Positions 36,484 through 44,413 of a stretch of 64,000 nucleotides of DNA are shown here, piece by piece. Position 1 is the first letter of the stretch. Each line of letters starts with the position of its first letter. The stretch comes from JAVJQS01 sp040218815 (GTDB taxonomy: Bacteria > Bacteroidota > Bacteroidia > Flavobacteriales_E > Vicingaceae). The notes below the pieces were generated by a model that worked only from the letters and a program-made list of their open reading frames with translations, did not search any database and was not told the DNA's origin. A program made the position numbers and the translations under genes. The DNA lies in NCBI GenBank assembly GCA_040218815.1, contig JAVJQS010000003.1, positions 248,001 through 312,000 on the forward strand, read 5' to 3'.

Positions 36484-37449
36484 CTAATTATCTGTTATTA
36501 CATTTATTAGAACATTTCCTGTTTTCTCTCCTTTAAGCACATATTCATACGCTTTGGATATGTCTCCAAATATATATTCTCTGTCAATTACCGGCTTAAA
36601 TTTTTCTACTTTCAACTGATTGATAATATAGGGTATTGTTTTTTCGGTGTCATAAGGTATTGGAAAGATTACTTTCTTTTTTGCAATGGAAGTTAAGAGG
36701 GGATAAAAAATATTTTGGGAATAAGGTCCCAATTCTGAGGATATGTAAACTCCTTTTTCTTTCAAAATTGCTTTACACTTACCAAAGGTGCTTTTACCTA
36801 CTGTATCAAAGACAAAGTCATATTTAGCAGTGCTTTTTGTAAAGTCTTCTTGGGTATAATCAATGATGATGTCGGCACCCAAAGACTGAATGAGTTGAAT
36901 GTTTTTGGTATTGCAAGTTGCTGTAATTTTAACATCATATTGCCTTACAAATTGCAGCAGCGCCGAACCAATCCCACCTGTTACCCCATTTATTAGGATG
37001 TTTTGTCCTGCCTGGAGATTTACTTTATGAATAAATGAATAGGCATAGTGTGCTCCTTCCAAGCTTGCAGCTGCTTGTTTATAGTCAATATTTTCAGGGA
37101 TAGTGAATATATTTTCAATTCTTGTTGTTAAGTACTCTGCTTGAGACTCTAATCCAGTGTCAACAAATCCAAACACGCGATCTCCAACATTCACTGATTT
37201 AATATTCTTGCCAACTGTTATTACTTCGCCTGCAAAATCTGTTCCCAATATAATTTTTCGAGGCTTAAACAAGCCTAAAAGAAATCGCATAATAAAAGGT
37301 TTGGCAGTTAGGTTGGCACAATCAGTTCGGTTTACAGTGGTTGCAAAAACTTTAATTAATACTTCGTCCTCTTTTGGAATTGGCTCTTCAGTTTGTTCAA
37401 CCTTTATCTTGCTCGGTAAACCATATCTTCTGCGTATTGCGGCTTTCAT
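36484..37449 (-). CDS. Zinc-independent MDR-family NAD(P)-dependent oxidoreductase
   Basis: Medium-chain dehydrogenase/reductase of 321 residues. It has the GroES-like N-terminus (EPIPKEDEVLIKVFATTVNRTDC, ILGTDFAGEV, VGDRVFGF) and a Rossmann NAD(P) site (ILINGVTGGIGSALLQFVRQ). The structural zinc Cys cluster of alcohol dehydrogenases is absent, which points to the quinone-reductase/RTN4IP1-like branch. Substrate unknown. Transcribed alone; the region between it and the LamG gene (36338-36483) holds nothing I recognise. Confidence 0.88.
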   Translation of the reverse strand: MKAAIRRRYGLPSKIKVEQTEEPIPKEDEVLIKVFATTVNRTDCANLTAKPFIMRFLLGLFKPRKIILGTDFAGEVITVGKNIKSVNVGDRVFGFVDTGLESQAEYLTTRIENIFTIPENIDYKQAAASLEGAHYAYSFIHKVNLQAGQNILINGVTGGIGSALLQFVRQYDVKITATCNTKNIQLIQSLGADIIIDYTQEDFTKSTAKYDFVFDTVGKSTFGKCKAILKEKGVYISSELGPYSQNIFYPLLTSIAKKKVIFPIPYDTEKTIPYIINQLKVEKFKPVIDREYIFGDISKAYEYVLKGEKTGNVLINVITDN

Positions 37450-37554
37450 TATAGTTTTTTTACTTTGTTTCTCCTCTAATAACTATTGTGTAAATAGAAA
37501 AAATAAATCTACTGATTTCGAATTAATGACTAAAATCAACAGGCCATATAAACC

Positions 37555-37589
37555 AAAAAAGGGAAAAACTCAGTGAGCTTTTCCCTTTT
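37555..37589 (-). terminator. Terminator of the tRNA-Glu/rpsT unit
   Basis: Long hairpin AAAGGGAAAA...TTTTCCCTTT (37558-37588) closed by CTC/GAG, one mismatch; read on the minus strand it ends in a T run. Its near symmetry may let it work in both directions. Confidence 0.7.
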
Positions 37590-37611
37590 CAATAAAATGT
37601 ATTTGTAGAAC

Positions 37612-37869
37612 TTATTTTGCTAAAGCAGTAACGTGCTTTGTCAACTTAGATTTTAAGTTGGCAGCTTTCTTTTTATGAATTATGTTCTTTTTAGCTAATT
37701 TATCAATCATGCTTACCACTTTTGGTAAACTTTCTTGAGCTTCTTTTTTGCTTTCCGTTTCACGCAATTCAGCAATTGCATTACGCGTAGTTTTTGCATA
37801 ATAACGGTTATGCAAATTTCTTTTTCTTGTTTGTCTGATGCGCTTTAACGCTGACTTATGATTAGCCAT
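37612..37869 (-). CDS. rpsT: 30S ribosomal protein S20
   Basis: Primary 16S rRNA-binding protein of 85 residues, almost wholly helical and basic. Starts MANHKSALKRIRQTRKRNLH, the usual S20 N-terminus, and carries KKNIIHKKKAANLKSKLTKH near the end. The gene lies just after tRNA-Glu on the same strand with 15 bases between them, so both may come from one promoter with the tRNA cut out of the 5' part of the transcript. Confidence 0.97.
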   Translation of the reverse strand: MANHKSALKRIRQTRKRNLHNRYYAKTTRNAIAELRETESKKEAQESLPKVVSMIDKLAKKNIIHKKKAANLKSKLTKHVTALAK

Positions 37870-37884
37870 AATTTAATTTTTTTG

Positions 37885-37956
37885 CAGTCCGTAGGGGAAT
37901 CGAACCCCTGTTACCAGGATGAAAACCTGGCGTCCTAACCCCTAGACGAACGGACC
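37885..37956 (-). tRNA. tRNA-Glu (anticodon TTC)
   Basis: On the minus strand a 72-base cloverleaf from GGTCCGTTCG. The acceptor arms GGTCCGT/ACGGACT pair with a G.T first pair. The anticodon stem CCAGG/CCTGG holds loop TTTTCAT with anticodon TTC, and the T arm is CAGGGGTTCGATTCCCCTA with GTTCGAT. The discriminator base is G and a full CCA is not encoded (GCA follows). Confidence 0.96.
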
Positions 37957-37982
37957 GTATTTTTTCCAAAAAATTTGGAGTG

Positions 37983-37990
37983 CAAATGTA
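37983..37990 (-). promoter_or_regulatory. -7 promoter element of tRNA-Glu/rpsT
   Basis: Minus strand TACATTTG (TAnnTTTG), 26 bases before the tRNA 5' end. Confidence 0.55.
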
Positions 37991-38030
37991 ATAGAATTTT
38001 AATTATTGTTGAAAGAAAAAAATGATTTTT

Positions 38031-38714
38031 TTATTCGTCCTCAAAACTGAACTTATAACCCATGCGTTTTCCCGTTTTTTGTCGCATTCCAGAAGCTTCT
38101 TGCATCAATTGACCCACTGAAATCTCTTGAACATGTTTATACGGAGGGGTAAATAAATCAAAATCCATGGAATATAATATGGCTTGTTGAACAATATCTC
38201 TTATGCACGCTTGATCTATCGTTTGATTCACAAAATCATTATGAATAAAATTCAACTGCCGTTTCCCTTCTAAAAAAAAGTGTTTTTCCTTGTTCACAAA
38301 TGCTCTTCCAATTAAATAAGCAGTATCATCAAAACGACTGTATTTAAAAGAATCAGCTAAAAAGTTATAGATGTTTATCATTCCACAATAACTGCGGTTC
38401 TTATCCTCTTTTACATAAGCTGTTTTCCAGATAGCATGAGATTGATCAAAATCAAATACATTGGTGTGCATTTGAAAAAGCACCACATCTCCACCGATTT
38501 TTAACTGAAATTCAAAATCCCCTTTATCGGTAAATTCAATCGCCACTGCCTCATCAAACGCTTTCTCTTCATGAGATAAATCAGCTATTACATGTTTTGC
38601 TGTTTCTCGCATACGATTAAATGCTTCTAAAGTACTACGATATATTTCCTGCTTAATGGAGGCTTTATTTTTTACGACCTCTACAATCTTCTTAAAATCT
38701 TCATTCTTTTTCAT
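38031..38714 (-). CDS. Conserved protein of unknown function coupled to proS
   Basis: Cytosolic protein of 227 residues with no motif I recognise. The start is ATG 38714, two bases after the proS stop; the longer frame inside proS is rejected because the ATG is so well placed for coupling. Features: an N-terminal helical region (FKKIVEVVKNKASIKQEIYRS), a beta-rich middle (FEFQLKIGGDVVLFQMHTNV, FDQSHAIWKTAYV) and a Met/Gln-rich C-terminus (SVGQLMQEASGMRQKTGKRM). No signal peptide. Translational coupling to a tRNA synthetase suggests a housekeeping role, but that is inference. Confidence 0.75.
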   Translation of the reverse strand: MKKNEDFKKIVEVVKNKASIKQEIYRSTLEAFNRMRETAKHVIADLSHEEKAFDEAVAIEFTDKGDFEFQLKIGGDVVLFQMHTNVFDFDQSHAIWKTAYVKEDKNRSYCGMINIYNFLADSFKYSRFDDTAYLIGRAFVNKEKHFFLEGKRQLNFIHNDFVNQTIDQACIRDIVQQAILYSMDFDLFTPPYKHVQEISVGQLMQEASGMRQKTGKRMGYKFSFEDE

Positions 38715-38716
38715 AA

Positions 38717-40195
38717 TCAATAGGCTTTTGCAAAAATTACCCGCTGCGCTGAATGCTTTCCAGTCACCATGCACTTACCTGCTTCCTTCTTTTCAGTAAA
38801 TGGAATACACCTGATGGTAGCTTTAGTTTCTTTTTTAATTTTTTCTTCAGTTTCAGCAGTACCGTCCCAATGCGCATAAATAAATCCACCCTTTTGTTTC
38901 AATATACTTTTAAATTCTTCATAAGAGTCTGCTTTTTGAGATTTATCCTCTCTAAAATCAACTGCTTTTTGATACAGGTTTTCTTGAATATTCTCTAGGA
39001 GGTGTTCTAGCTTATTGGCCAAGTCTTTCTGCTCATAAACTTTCTTTTCTAAAGTATCTCTTCTTGCCACCTCAATATTTCCAGCATCAAAATCCCGCAT
39101 TCCCATGGCCAATCGAATAGGAACACCTTTAAATTCATATTCAGCAAATTTCCACCCAGGTTTATGAGTGTCTCTATCATCTAGCTTTACGGATATGCCT
39201 TTCGCTTCTATGTCCTTTTTAATCTCCTTCAATTTATTTACAACAGTGTCGCGTTGCTCTTCACCTTTATAAATTGGAACCATAACCACTTGGTAAGGAG
39301 CTAATTTCGGAGGTAATACCAAGCCATTATCATCAGAATGTGACATGATAAGAGCGCCCATTAGTCGGGTGGAAACACCCCATGAACTGGCCCATACATA
39401 TTCTTGCTTCCCTTCTTTAGTAGCAAATTTTACATCAAATGCTTTAGCAAAATTTTGACCCAAGAAATGAGATGTTCCAGCCTGCAGTGCTTTACCATCT
39501 TGCATCAAAGCTTCAATACAATAAGTATCTAGGGCACCTGCAAATCGCTCGCTTTCTGTTTTTACCCCTTTTATCACTGGCATAGCCATAAATTTCTGAG
39601 CAAATTCAGCGTATATATCTAAAATGGTTTTTGTTTCCTCAATGGCTTCTTCTCTTGTAGCATGAGCGGTATGACCCTCTTGCCATAAAAATTCTGCTGT
39701 TCTCAAAAATAAACGTGTTCTCATTTCCCAGCGTACCACATTGGCCCATTGGTTAACTAAAATTGGTAAATCACGGTAAGATTGAATCCAACCTTTGTAG
39801 GTATTCCAAATAATGGCTTCAGAAGTTGGTCGAACAACCAATTCTTCTTCCAACTTGGCTTCAGGGTCAACCATTAGCTTTCCAGCTTCATCAGGATTGC
39901 TTTTTAAACGATAGTGAGTAACAACAGCACATTCTTTTGCGAAACCCTCAGCATTTTTTTCTTCTGCTTCAAATAAACTTTTAGGAACAAAGAGAGGAAA
40001 ATATGCATTTGAATGTCCTGTTTCTTTAAACATTTTATCGAGCTGTTGCTGCATTTTTTCCCAAATAGCATAACCGTATGGTTTTATCACCATGCATCCC
40101 CTAACTGCCGAGTGTTCAGCTAGATCCGCCCGATTAACAATCTCATTGTACCATTGTGAATAGTCTTCTTTTCGTGTTGGAAACCCCTTTGCCAT
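38717..40195 (-). CDS. proS: Prolyl-tRNA synthetase, archaeal/eukaryal-type
   Basis: Class II synthetase that charges tRNA-Pro; 492 residues. It has the short architecture without the ~180-residue INS editing domain of E. coli-type ProS: the catalytic domain has motif 2 WEMRTRLFLRTAEFLWQEGH and motif 3 GVSTRLMGALIMSH, followed by the anticodon domain (PYQVVMVPIYKG) and the extra C-terminal zinc-like domain (TEKKEAGKCMVTGKHSAQRV). Without INS, proofreading of Ala-tRNA-Pro would need a separate protein. Promoter box at 40240-40247. Confidence 0.95.
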   Translation of the reverse strand: MAKGFPTRKEDYSQWYNEIVNRADLAEHSAVRGCMVIKPYGYAIWEKMQQQLDKMFKETGHSNAYFPLFVPKSLFEAEEKNAEGFAKECAVVTHYRLKSNPDEAGKLMVDPEAKLEEELVVRPTSEAIIWNTYKGWIQSYRDLPILVNQWANVVRWEMRTRLFLRTAEFLWQEGHTAHATREEAIEETKTILDIYAEFAQKFMAMPVIKGVKTESERFAGALDTYCIEALMQDGKALQAGTSHFLGQNFAKAFDVKFATKEGKQEYVWASSWGVSTRLMGALIMSHSDDNGLVLPPKLAPYQVVMVPIYKGEEQRDTVVNKLKEIKKDIEAKGISVKLDDRDTHKPGWKFAEYEFKGVPIRLAMGMRDFDAGNIEVARRDTLEKKVYEQKDLANKLEHLLENIQENLYQKAVDFREDKSQKADSYEEFKSILKQKGGFIYAHWDGTAETEEKIKKETKATIRCIPFTEKKEAGKCMVTGKHSAQRVIFAKAY

Positions 40196-40239
40196 AAATT
40201 GTGGTATAAAATTTGATTAATCATGAATAATCTCGCGAA

Positions 40240-40247
40240 CAAAAGTA
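40240..40247 (-). promoter_or_regulatory. -7 promoter element of proS
   Basis: Minus strand TACTTTTG (TAnnTTTG), 45 bases before the ATG. Confidence 0.5.
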
Positions 40248-40296
40248 TTCATTTAACTGCTGTTCATACAGATTTGAACCTTGAAAAACTCATCTT

Positions 40297-41748
40297 ATGA
40301 AAACAATATATTCCATTAGCATTATATTCCTCTTCGGACTTTTAACGGCATGTTCTACATCATACACACCTTACGCATACGATGATGTATACTATTCACC
40401 AACCAATGATCCGATTAAAAAGGTAAAGAAAAACCCACGAGATGACTTCAATAAAACGAATGATATTTCTTATGATGGTTCATATGAGAACCGTTATGAA
40501 AAAGATGGAAACAGTAATTCTTCAGGTCAAGACTTATACAGGAACAGATATGTTCAGGATGAGCAAAATGAAAATTCTCAACCACAAAGTGGCACCAACG
40601 TGACAATCAATAACAACAACTCTAGTGCTGCTCAAGAAGATGTTTATTACGATGAAGATTATGCACAAACCATACAGCAACTTAATTCTCCAGTAAGGTC
40701 CATCAACACCTATGACCCTTATCAGAGAGACCGTATTATTTATACTCAAGATCCCTTTTTCACCTCTCCCACTTTATATGGTAGATATACCTTTTGGGAT
40801 CCATTTATGCCTAGCACTGGTTTAGGGATTGGCTGGAATTCTTACAATGGATGGAATGTAGGAGTTAGTGCAGGCTTTGGATGGGGCTATTCTAACTTTG
40901 GTTATGGCAACCCTTTTTGTCCTAACTACTATTCTCCATTTGGACCAAACTTTGGATTTAACCCTTATAGCCCTTGGGGCTGGGGATATGGAGGCGGATT
41001 TTATGGCAATGGTTATTGGAATGGCTACAATAATGGTTTTAACAATGGCTACTATGCTGGCGGTGGCTACAATACAGAGCCATATAATGGAAGACGCAGA
41101 ATAAATACACCACGCGGTGCAAGCGGATCTCCCACATACTCAGGAAGTGAAGCATCACCAAGACCAGATAGGAATACTGGTAACAATCAAGCTGTAAAAA
41201 GTGGCACTAGTCCGAGAGATGCTGGTGGTAGACCTTCACGGTCTTCAATAGACCAAGCAAAATCTGGTGAAACTAGAACCAAAGCTGCACCTCAGGAGCA
41301 GCAAGCTCGACCAACTAGAAGTGATGCTACTCCACAGCGTTACCAAACAACAAAAACTCAAGATTCTTATGCTCGACCTGAACCATCAGCAAGGCCTAGT
41401 AGAACGACAAGGACAGAACCAAGTCCAAGTCAATCTGCTCGACCAACATCATCACCAAGGCCTAGCAATGATAATACCCCTAGCAGAACGCCAAACTATT
41501 CACAACCTAGGACAACTACACCCTACAATAGCCCGTCACGTAGGGTTGAACCGCAGCAACAGCGTCGCCAGCAGCGTACACAACCACAGCGCTCCCAGCC
41601 ACAGCAGCAATCGCGTAGTACCTATGAACGAAGTAGACCAAGTTATAATAGAAGCACACCTAGCTACTCACCACCGAGCAGAAGTTCAGGGGGAAGCTCT
41701 CCCAGAAGTGCTCCAAGTCGTCCTAGTAGATCAGGAGGAAGAAGATAA
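40297..41748 (+). CDS. Low-complexity lipoprotein: Gly/Tyr/Asn-rich core and Arg/Pro/Ser-rich tail
   Basis: Lipoprotein of 483 residues: signal and lipobox (SIIFLFGLLTAC), a Tyr/Asp/Asn-rich region, a Gly/Tyr/Asn/Phe-rich core (residues ~170-265, e.g. WGWGYGGGFYGNGYWNGYNN) and a ~200-residue basic tail of Arg, Pro, Ser, Gln and Thr. The composition resembles prion-like or adhesive proteins; no enzyme motif is present. The tail should be disordered and positively charged, possibly binding acidic polysaccharide or peptidoglycan (inference). The next gene, a FadL-type porin, starts nine bases after its stop, so they are co-transcribed. Confidence 0.72.
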   Translation: MKTIYSISIIFLFGLLTACSTSYTPYAYDDVYYSPTNDPIKKVKKNPRDDFNKTNDISYDGSYENRYEKDGNSNSSGQDLYRNRYVQDEQNENSQPQSGTNVTINNNNSSAAQEDVYYDEDYAQTIQQLNSPVRSINTYDPYQRDRIIYTQDPFFTSPTLYGRYTFWDPFMPSTGLGIGWNSYNGWNVGVSAGFGWGYSNFGYGNPFCPNYYSPFGPNFGFNPYSPWGWGYGGGFYGNGYWNGYNNGFNNGYYAGGGYNTEPYNGRRRINTPRGASGSPTYSGSEASPRPDRNTGNNQAVKSGTSPRDAGGRPSRSSIDQAKSGETRTKAAPQEQQARPTRSDATPQRYQTTKTQDSYARPEPSARPSRTTRTEPSPSQSARPTSSPRPSNDNTPSRTPNYSQPRTTTPYNSPSRRVEPQQQRRQQRTQPQRSQPQQQSRSTYERSRPSYNRSTPSYSPPSRSSGGSSPRSAPSRPSRSGGRR

Positions 41749-41757
41749 AATACAATT

Positions 41758-43242
41758 ATGAAAAAACACAGCATTTTCGTTGCTTGCTTATTTGCAAGCC
41801 TAGGAGCTATAGCTCAAAACAGCATTGATGCCTTACGATTCTCAAGGTTCGATTACGCTGGAACGGCAAAATTTACTGCTATGGGTGGCTCATTCGGTGC
41901 GCTTGGTGGAGAAGCATCAGGCTTTAACCTCAATCCAGCAGGAATAGGCGTTTACAGAAGTTCAGAATTTACTTTTTCAGCTGGAACCATTTTTACTCGA
42001 GCTCAAACAAGTTATCAAAATGAAATCCGCTCAGCTGATAACTTCAACTTTATTATTCCAAACATTAGTTATGTTGGATCTTACAAAGGAGACCCCAATG
42101 GGTGGAAAAACTACTCTTTTGGAATTACTTACAATCGAGTAAATTCCTTTAACACCGAAAGTGAATTGTATGGCAGGACTGATGGTAGCACAATCACCAA
42201 TGATTATGCGAACACTTTAAACAATAACAATGCTTCTATCGTAAATGTAGAAGCCTATGGCTACCCATTTGGCCCGTCAGAAGCATGGCAAACCTATATA
42301 GTTGATACTATTGGAACAATTAATGAATTTATCTCAGCGCCTTTGAAATACTTTGCTAGCCCTGAACAACGTCGTCAAATAGAAACACGAGGAAATCAAT
42401 CCGAAACTTCTTTTACGTTTGGAGGAAATTATCAAGACCGACTATACCTAGGAGGCGGAATTAGCTATCAGCGCTTACGTTTTGAGCGAGATTATACTTT
42501 TACTGAAAATTACACCTATGATCCACCTGCTGAAGCAGATGAGTTCTATTTGGCCACAAACTATGAAGAAAAAACCTCGCTTATTTCTTTAGGAACAGGA
42601 GTAAACTTTAAGTTAGGAGCAATTTATCGTGTAAATGATGCATTAAGAATTGGAGGTGCTATCCATAGTCCTACTTTTTATGGCATTAATGAAGAATATA
42701 CTTTTGATGCTAACTCAGCGTTTGCCAATGGTGAAACCTTTGTTGCTGATGGAACTACTTCAAGCTACCGCTATCAATTGAGAACCCCAATGCGCTACCA
42801 AGCTAGTTTTGCCTACCTCTATTTGAGTAGGTTTTCAATTAATTTAGATTACGATTATGTTGACTATTCTACTGCGCGACTTGATGATGCGAGGAATTAC
42901 GAATTCGATTATTCAGCAAGCAATGAAGAGATAAACAACAATTTAGTAGGGACACATAATTTTAGAGTTGGGGCTGAATATAACTTACAACCCTTCGTTA
43001 TTAGAGGAGGCTATCGGTACGAGCAAAATCCTTTTGCTACAAATTTGGAATTCAGTCCTGATGAAACGCGTCAAACTATTTCATTTGGTGCAGGCTATAG
43101 AAGCAAAAACTATAATGTTGATTTTGCCTTTTCTAGGGCATCCTTAGGCATAACAGACCCCGTTTATCAAACTTCTACTGAAGCTGCAGACATCAAACAA
43201 AGCAGGCTTAACTTTATTGCAACGGTAGGCTGGAGATGGTAA
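41758..43242 (+). CDS. OmpP1/FadL-family outer-membrane transport protein
   Basis: Outer-membrane barrel of 494 residues with signal peptide (MKKHSIFVACLFASLGAIAQ). The N-terminal hatch-like part, GTAKFTAMGGSFGALGGEASGFNLNPAGIGVYRSSEF-type sequence at ~35-72, is the usual start of the Bacteroidota FadL/TodX group. The barrel ends in LNFIATVGWRW with a terminal aromatic. Members carry hydrophobic compounds such as fatty acids across the outer membrane. The stop codon TAA lies in the first unit of the heptamer array that follows. Confidence 0.85.
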   Translation: MKKHSIFVACLFASLGAIAQNSIDALRFSRFDYAGTAKFTAMGGSFGALGGEASGFNLNPAGIGVYRSSEFTFSAGTIFTRAQTSYQNEIRSADNFNFIIPNISYVGSYKGDPNGWKNYSFGITYNRVNSFNTESELYGRTDGSTITNDYANTLNNNNASIVNVEAYGYPFGPSEAWQTYIVDTIGTINEFISAPLKYFASPEQRRQIETRGNQSETSFTFGGNYQDRLYLGGGISYQRLRFERDYTFTENYTYDPPAEADEFYLATNYEEKTSLISLGTGVNFKLGAIYRVNDALRIGGAIHSPTFYGINEEYTFDANSAFANGETFVADGTTSSYRYQLRTPMRYQASFAYLYLSRFSINLDYDYVDYSTARLDDARNYEFDYSASNEEINNNLVGTHNFRVGAEYNLQPFVIRGGYRYEQNPFATNLEFSPDETRQTISFGAGYRSKNYNVDFAFSRASLGITDPVYQTSTEAADIKQSRLNFIATVGWRW

Positions 43243-43308
43243 TGGATAATGGATAATGGATAATGGATAATGGATAATGGATAATGGATAATGGATAATG
43301 GATAATGG
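43240..43308 (+). repeat. ATAATGG heptamer tandem array, copy A
   Basis: Nine full units of ATAATGG at 43246-43308, preceded by a partial unit TAATGG whose TAA is the stop codon of the FadL-type gene. No sequence variation among the units. Confidence 0.97.
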
Positions 43309-43392
43309 AATTTCGAAATTAGATTTGAATTGAACAAACGGATTCAAGTTTTAACACTTAAACTCCTCACTCCAAACTCCTATCTAAAAATT
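43309..43392 (+). repeat. 84-bp direct repeat, copy A
   Basis: Follows the heptamer array directly; 82 of 84 bases equal those of copy B at 45617-45700. Starts with the perfect 12-base palindrome AATTTCGAAATT. Its last two bases are the first two of the tta (stop of the convergent glucosaminidase gene), so the element fills the whole intergenic space. Confidence 0.95.
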
Positions 43393-44320
43393 ATCTCCTT
43401 TTGTTTTTCCGCAAATAAAGCTGCTGGCCTACTTTAGGTTTTTCTTTTTGATCCATGCGGTTTCGGCGATATAATTTTTTGAGTTTAATGCCATGTTCTT
43501 GTGAAATATCCCACATGGTTTCACCAGTTTTCACTGTATGGTATTCCTCTTTAGCTTTTCTTCGTTTCGGTTGTAAATACAATATTCCAGTTTCGAACAG
43601 TTCTTCTCCTCGATTTAAATCATTGTACTTGTACAATTGCCACTCCCCCATTTCAAATTCCTCTGCAATCTTTTCAAAAGTATCATCTGGTTTAACCTGT
43701 ACATAACGGATATTATTTCGATGCTTTTTTACAACATGGCTACCTTTTCTAATAGATCTATTATTCGCTAATGCTTGTTGATTTATTTTTTTGTTTTTAT
43801 TTCTTCCTGGCTTTTCCAAATCATATCGATGCAATTCATTTTTTTCAATTAAATCAATGAGCAACTGAGGATACTTAGGGTTGGTTGCATATCCAGCCTT
43901 TTTTAATCCTTTGGCCCACCCTTTATAATCTGTGGGTTTTAATTCAAACAAAAAAGCATACCTGTTTTTCTTTAAAAATTCTGAATGATCATGAAAAGAT
44001 TCTGAAGCCGATTTGTAACTTCTAAAGCACTCATCTTTTGCATCATCATCTTGGATAAAAGTTTTTCCTGTCCAACCTGCATGGCACTTAATTCCGAAAT
44101 GATTATTGGCATAGCGTGCCAAAGGACTATTTCCATCTCCGGATTCTAAAATCCCCTGGGCCAAAGTGATGCTAGCCGGTACACCACTCTTGTGCATCTC
44201 TTCAATTGCTGCATCTTTATACATCTCAATATACTCTGATCGAGAAATGCGTTGACTTCCCGGTTGGGCAGCTAGCACTAAAGTGCTGATAGATAGAAAT
44301 AAGAAAAGAACCTGTCTCAT
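43391..44320 (-). CDS. N-acetylglucosaminidase (peptidoglycan hydrolase) with two LysM domains
   Basis: Cell-wall hydrolase of 309 residues from the ATG before the signal peptide (MRQVLFLFLSISTLVLAA). The glucosaminidase/GH73-like domain (ASITLAQGILESGDGNSPLA, NNHFGIKCHAGWTGKTF, SASESFHDHSEFLKKN, YATNPKYPQLLIDLIE) spans residues ~35-165, with Glu in LESGDG the probable catalytic acid. After a basic linker come two LysM modules (VKPDDTFEKIAEEF and HTVKTGETMWDISQEHGIKL), for binding glycan. It cuts septal or lateral peptidoglycan. Promoter box at 44350-44357. Confidence 0.9.
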   Translation of the reverse strand: MRQVLFLFLSISTLVLAAQPGSQRISRSEYIEMYKDAAIEEMHKSGVPASITLAQGILESGDGNSPLARYANNHFGIKCHAGWTGKTFIQDDDAKDECFRSYKSASESFHDHSEFLKKNRYAFLFELKPTDYKGWAKGLKKAGYATNPKYPQLLIDLIEKNELHRYDLEKPGRNKNKKINQQALANNRSIRKGSHVVKKHRNNIRYVQVKPDDTFEKIAEEFEMGEWQLYKYNDLNRGEELFETGILYLQPKRRKAKEEYHTVKTGETMWDISQEHGIKLKKLYRRNRMDQKEKPKVGQQLYLRKNKRR

Positions 44321-44349
44321 TATTAACAACTGTTGATAAAACCAATTTT

Positions 44350-44357
44350 CAAATTTA
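44350..44357 (-). promoter_or_regulatory. -7 promoter element of the glucosaminidase gene
   Basis: Minus strand TAAATTTG (TAnnTTTG), about 30 bases before the ATG. Confidence 0.5.
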
Positions 44358-44413
44358 ACAGCAGTTTCAGTGGGATATCAACAGCGATTCACAAAGAAAT
44401 TAACAGTCGGTTA

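Noticed and set aside
41267..41761. Plus-strand 164-codon frame inside the low-complexity lipoprotein gene
   Set aside because: Shadow frame caused by biased codons; rich in Gln/His/Leu with no signal or domain.
43144..43347. Minus-strand frame with a repeating PLSIIHY peptide
   Set aside because: It is only the ATAATGG array read through on the other strand; it overlaps the FadL gene end and has no independent support.
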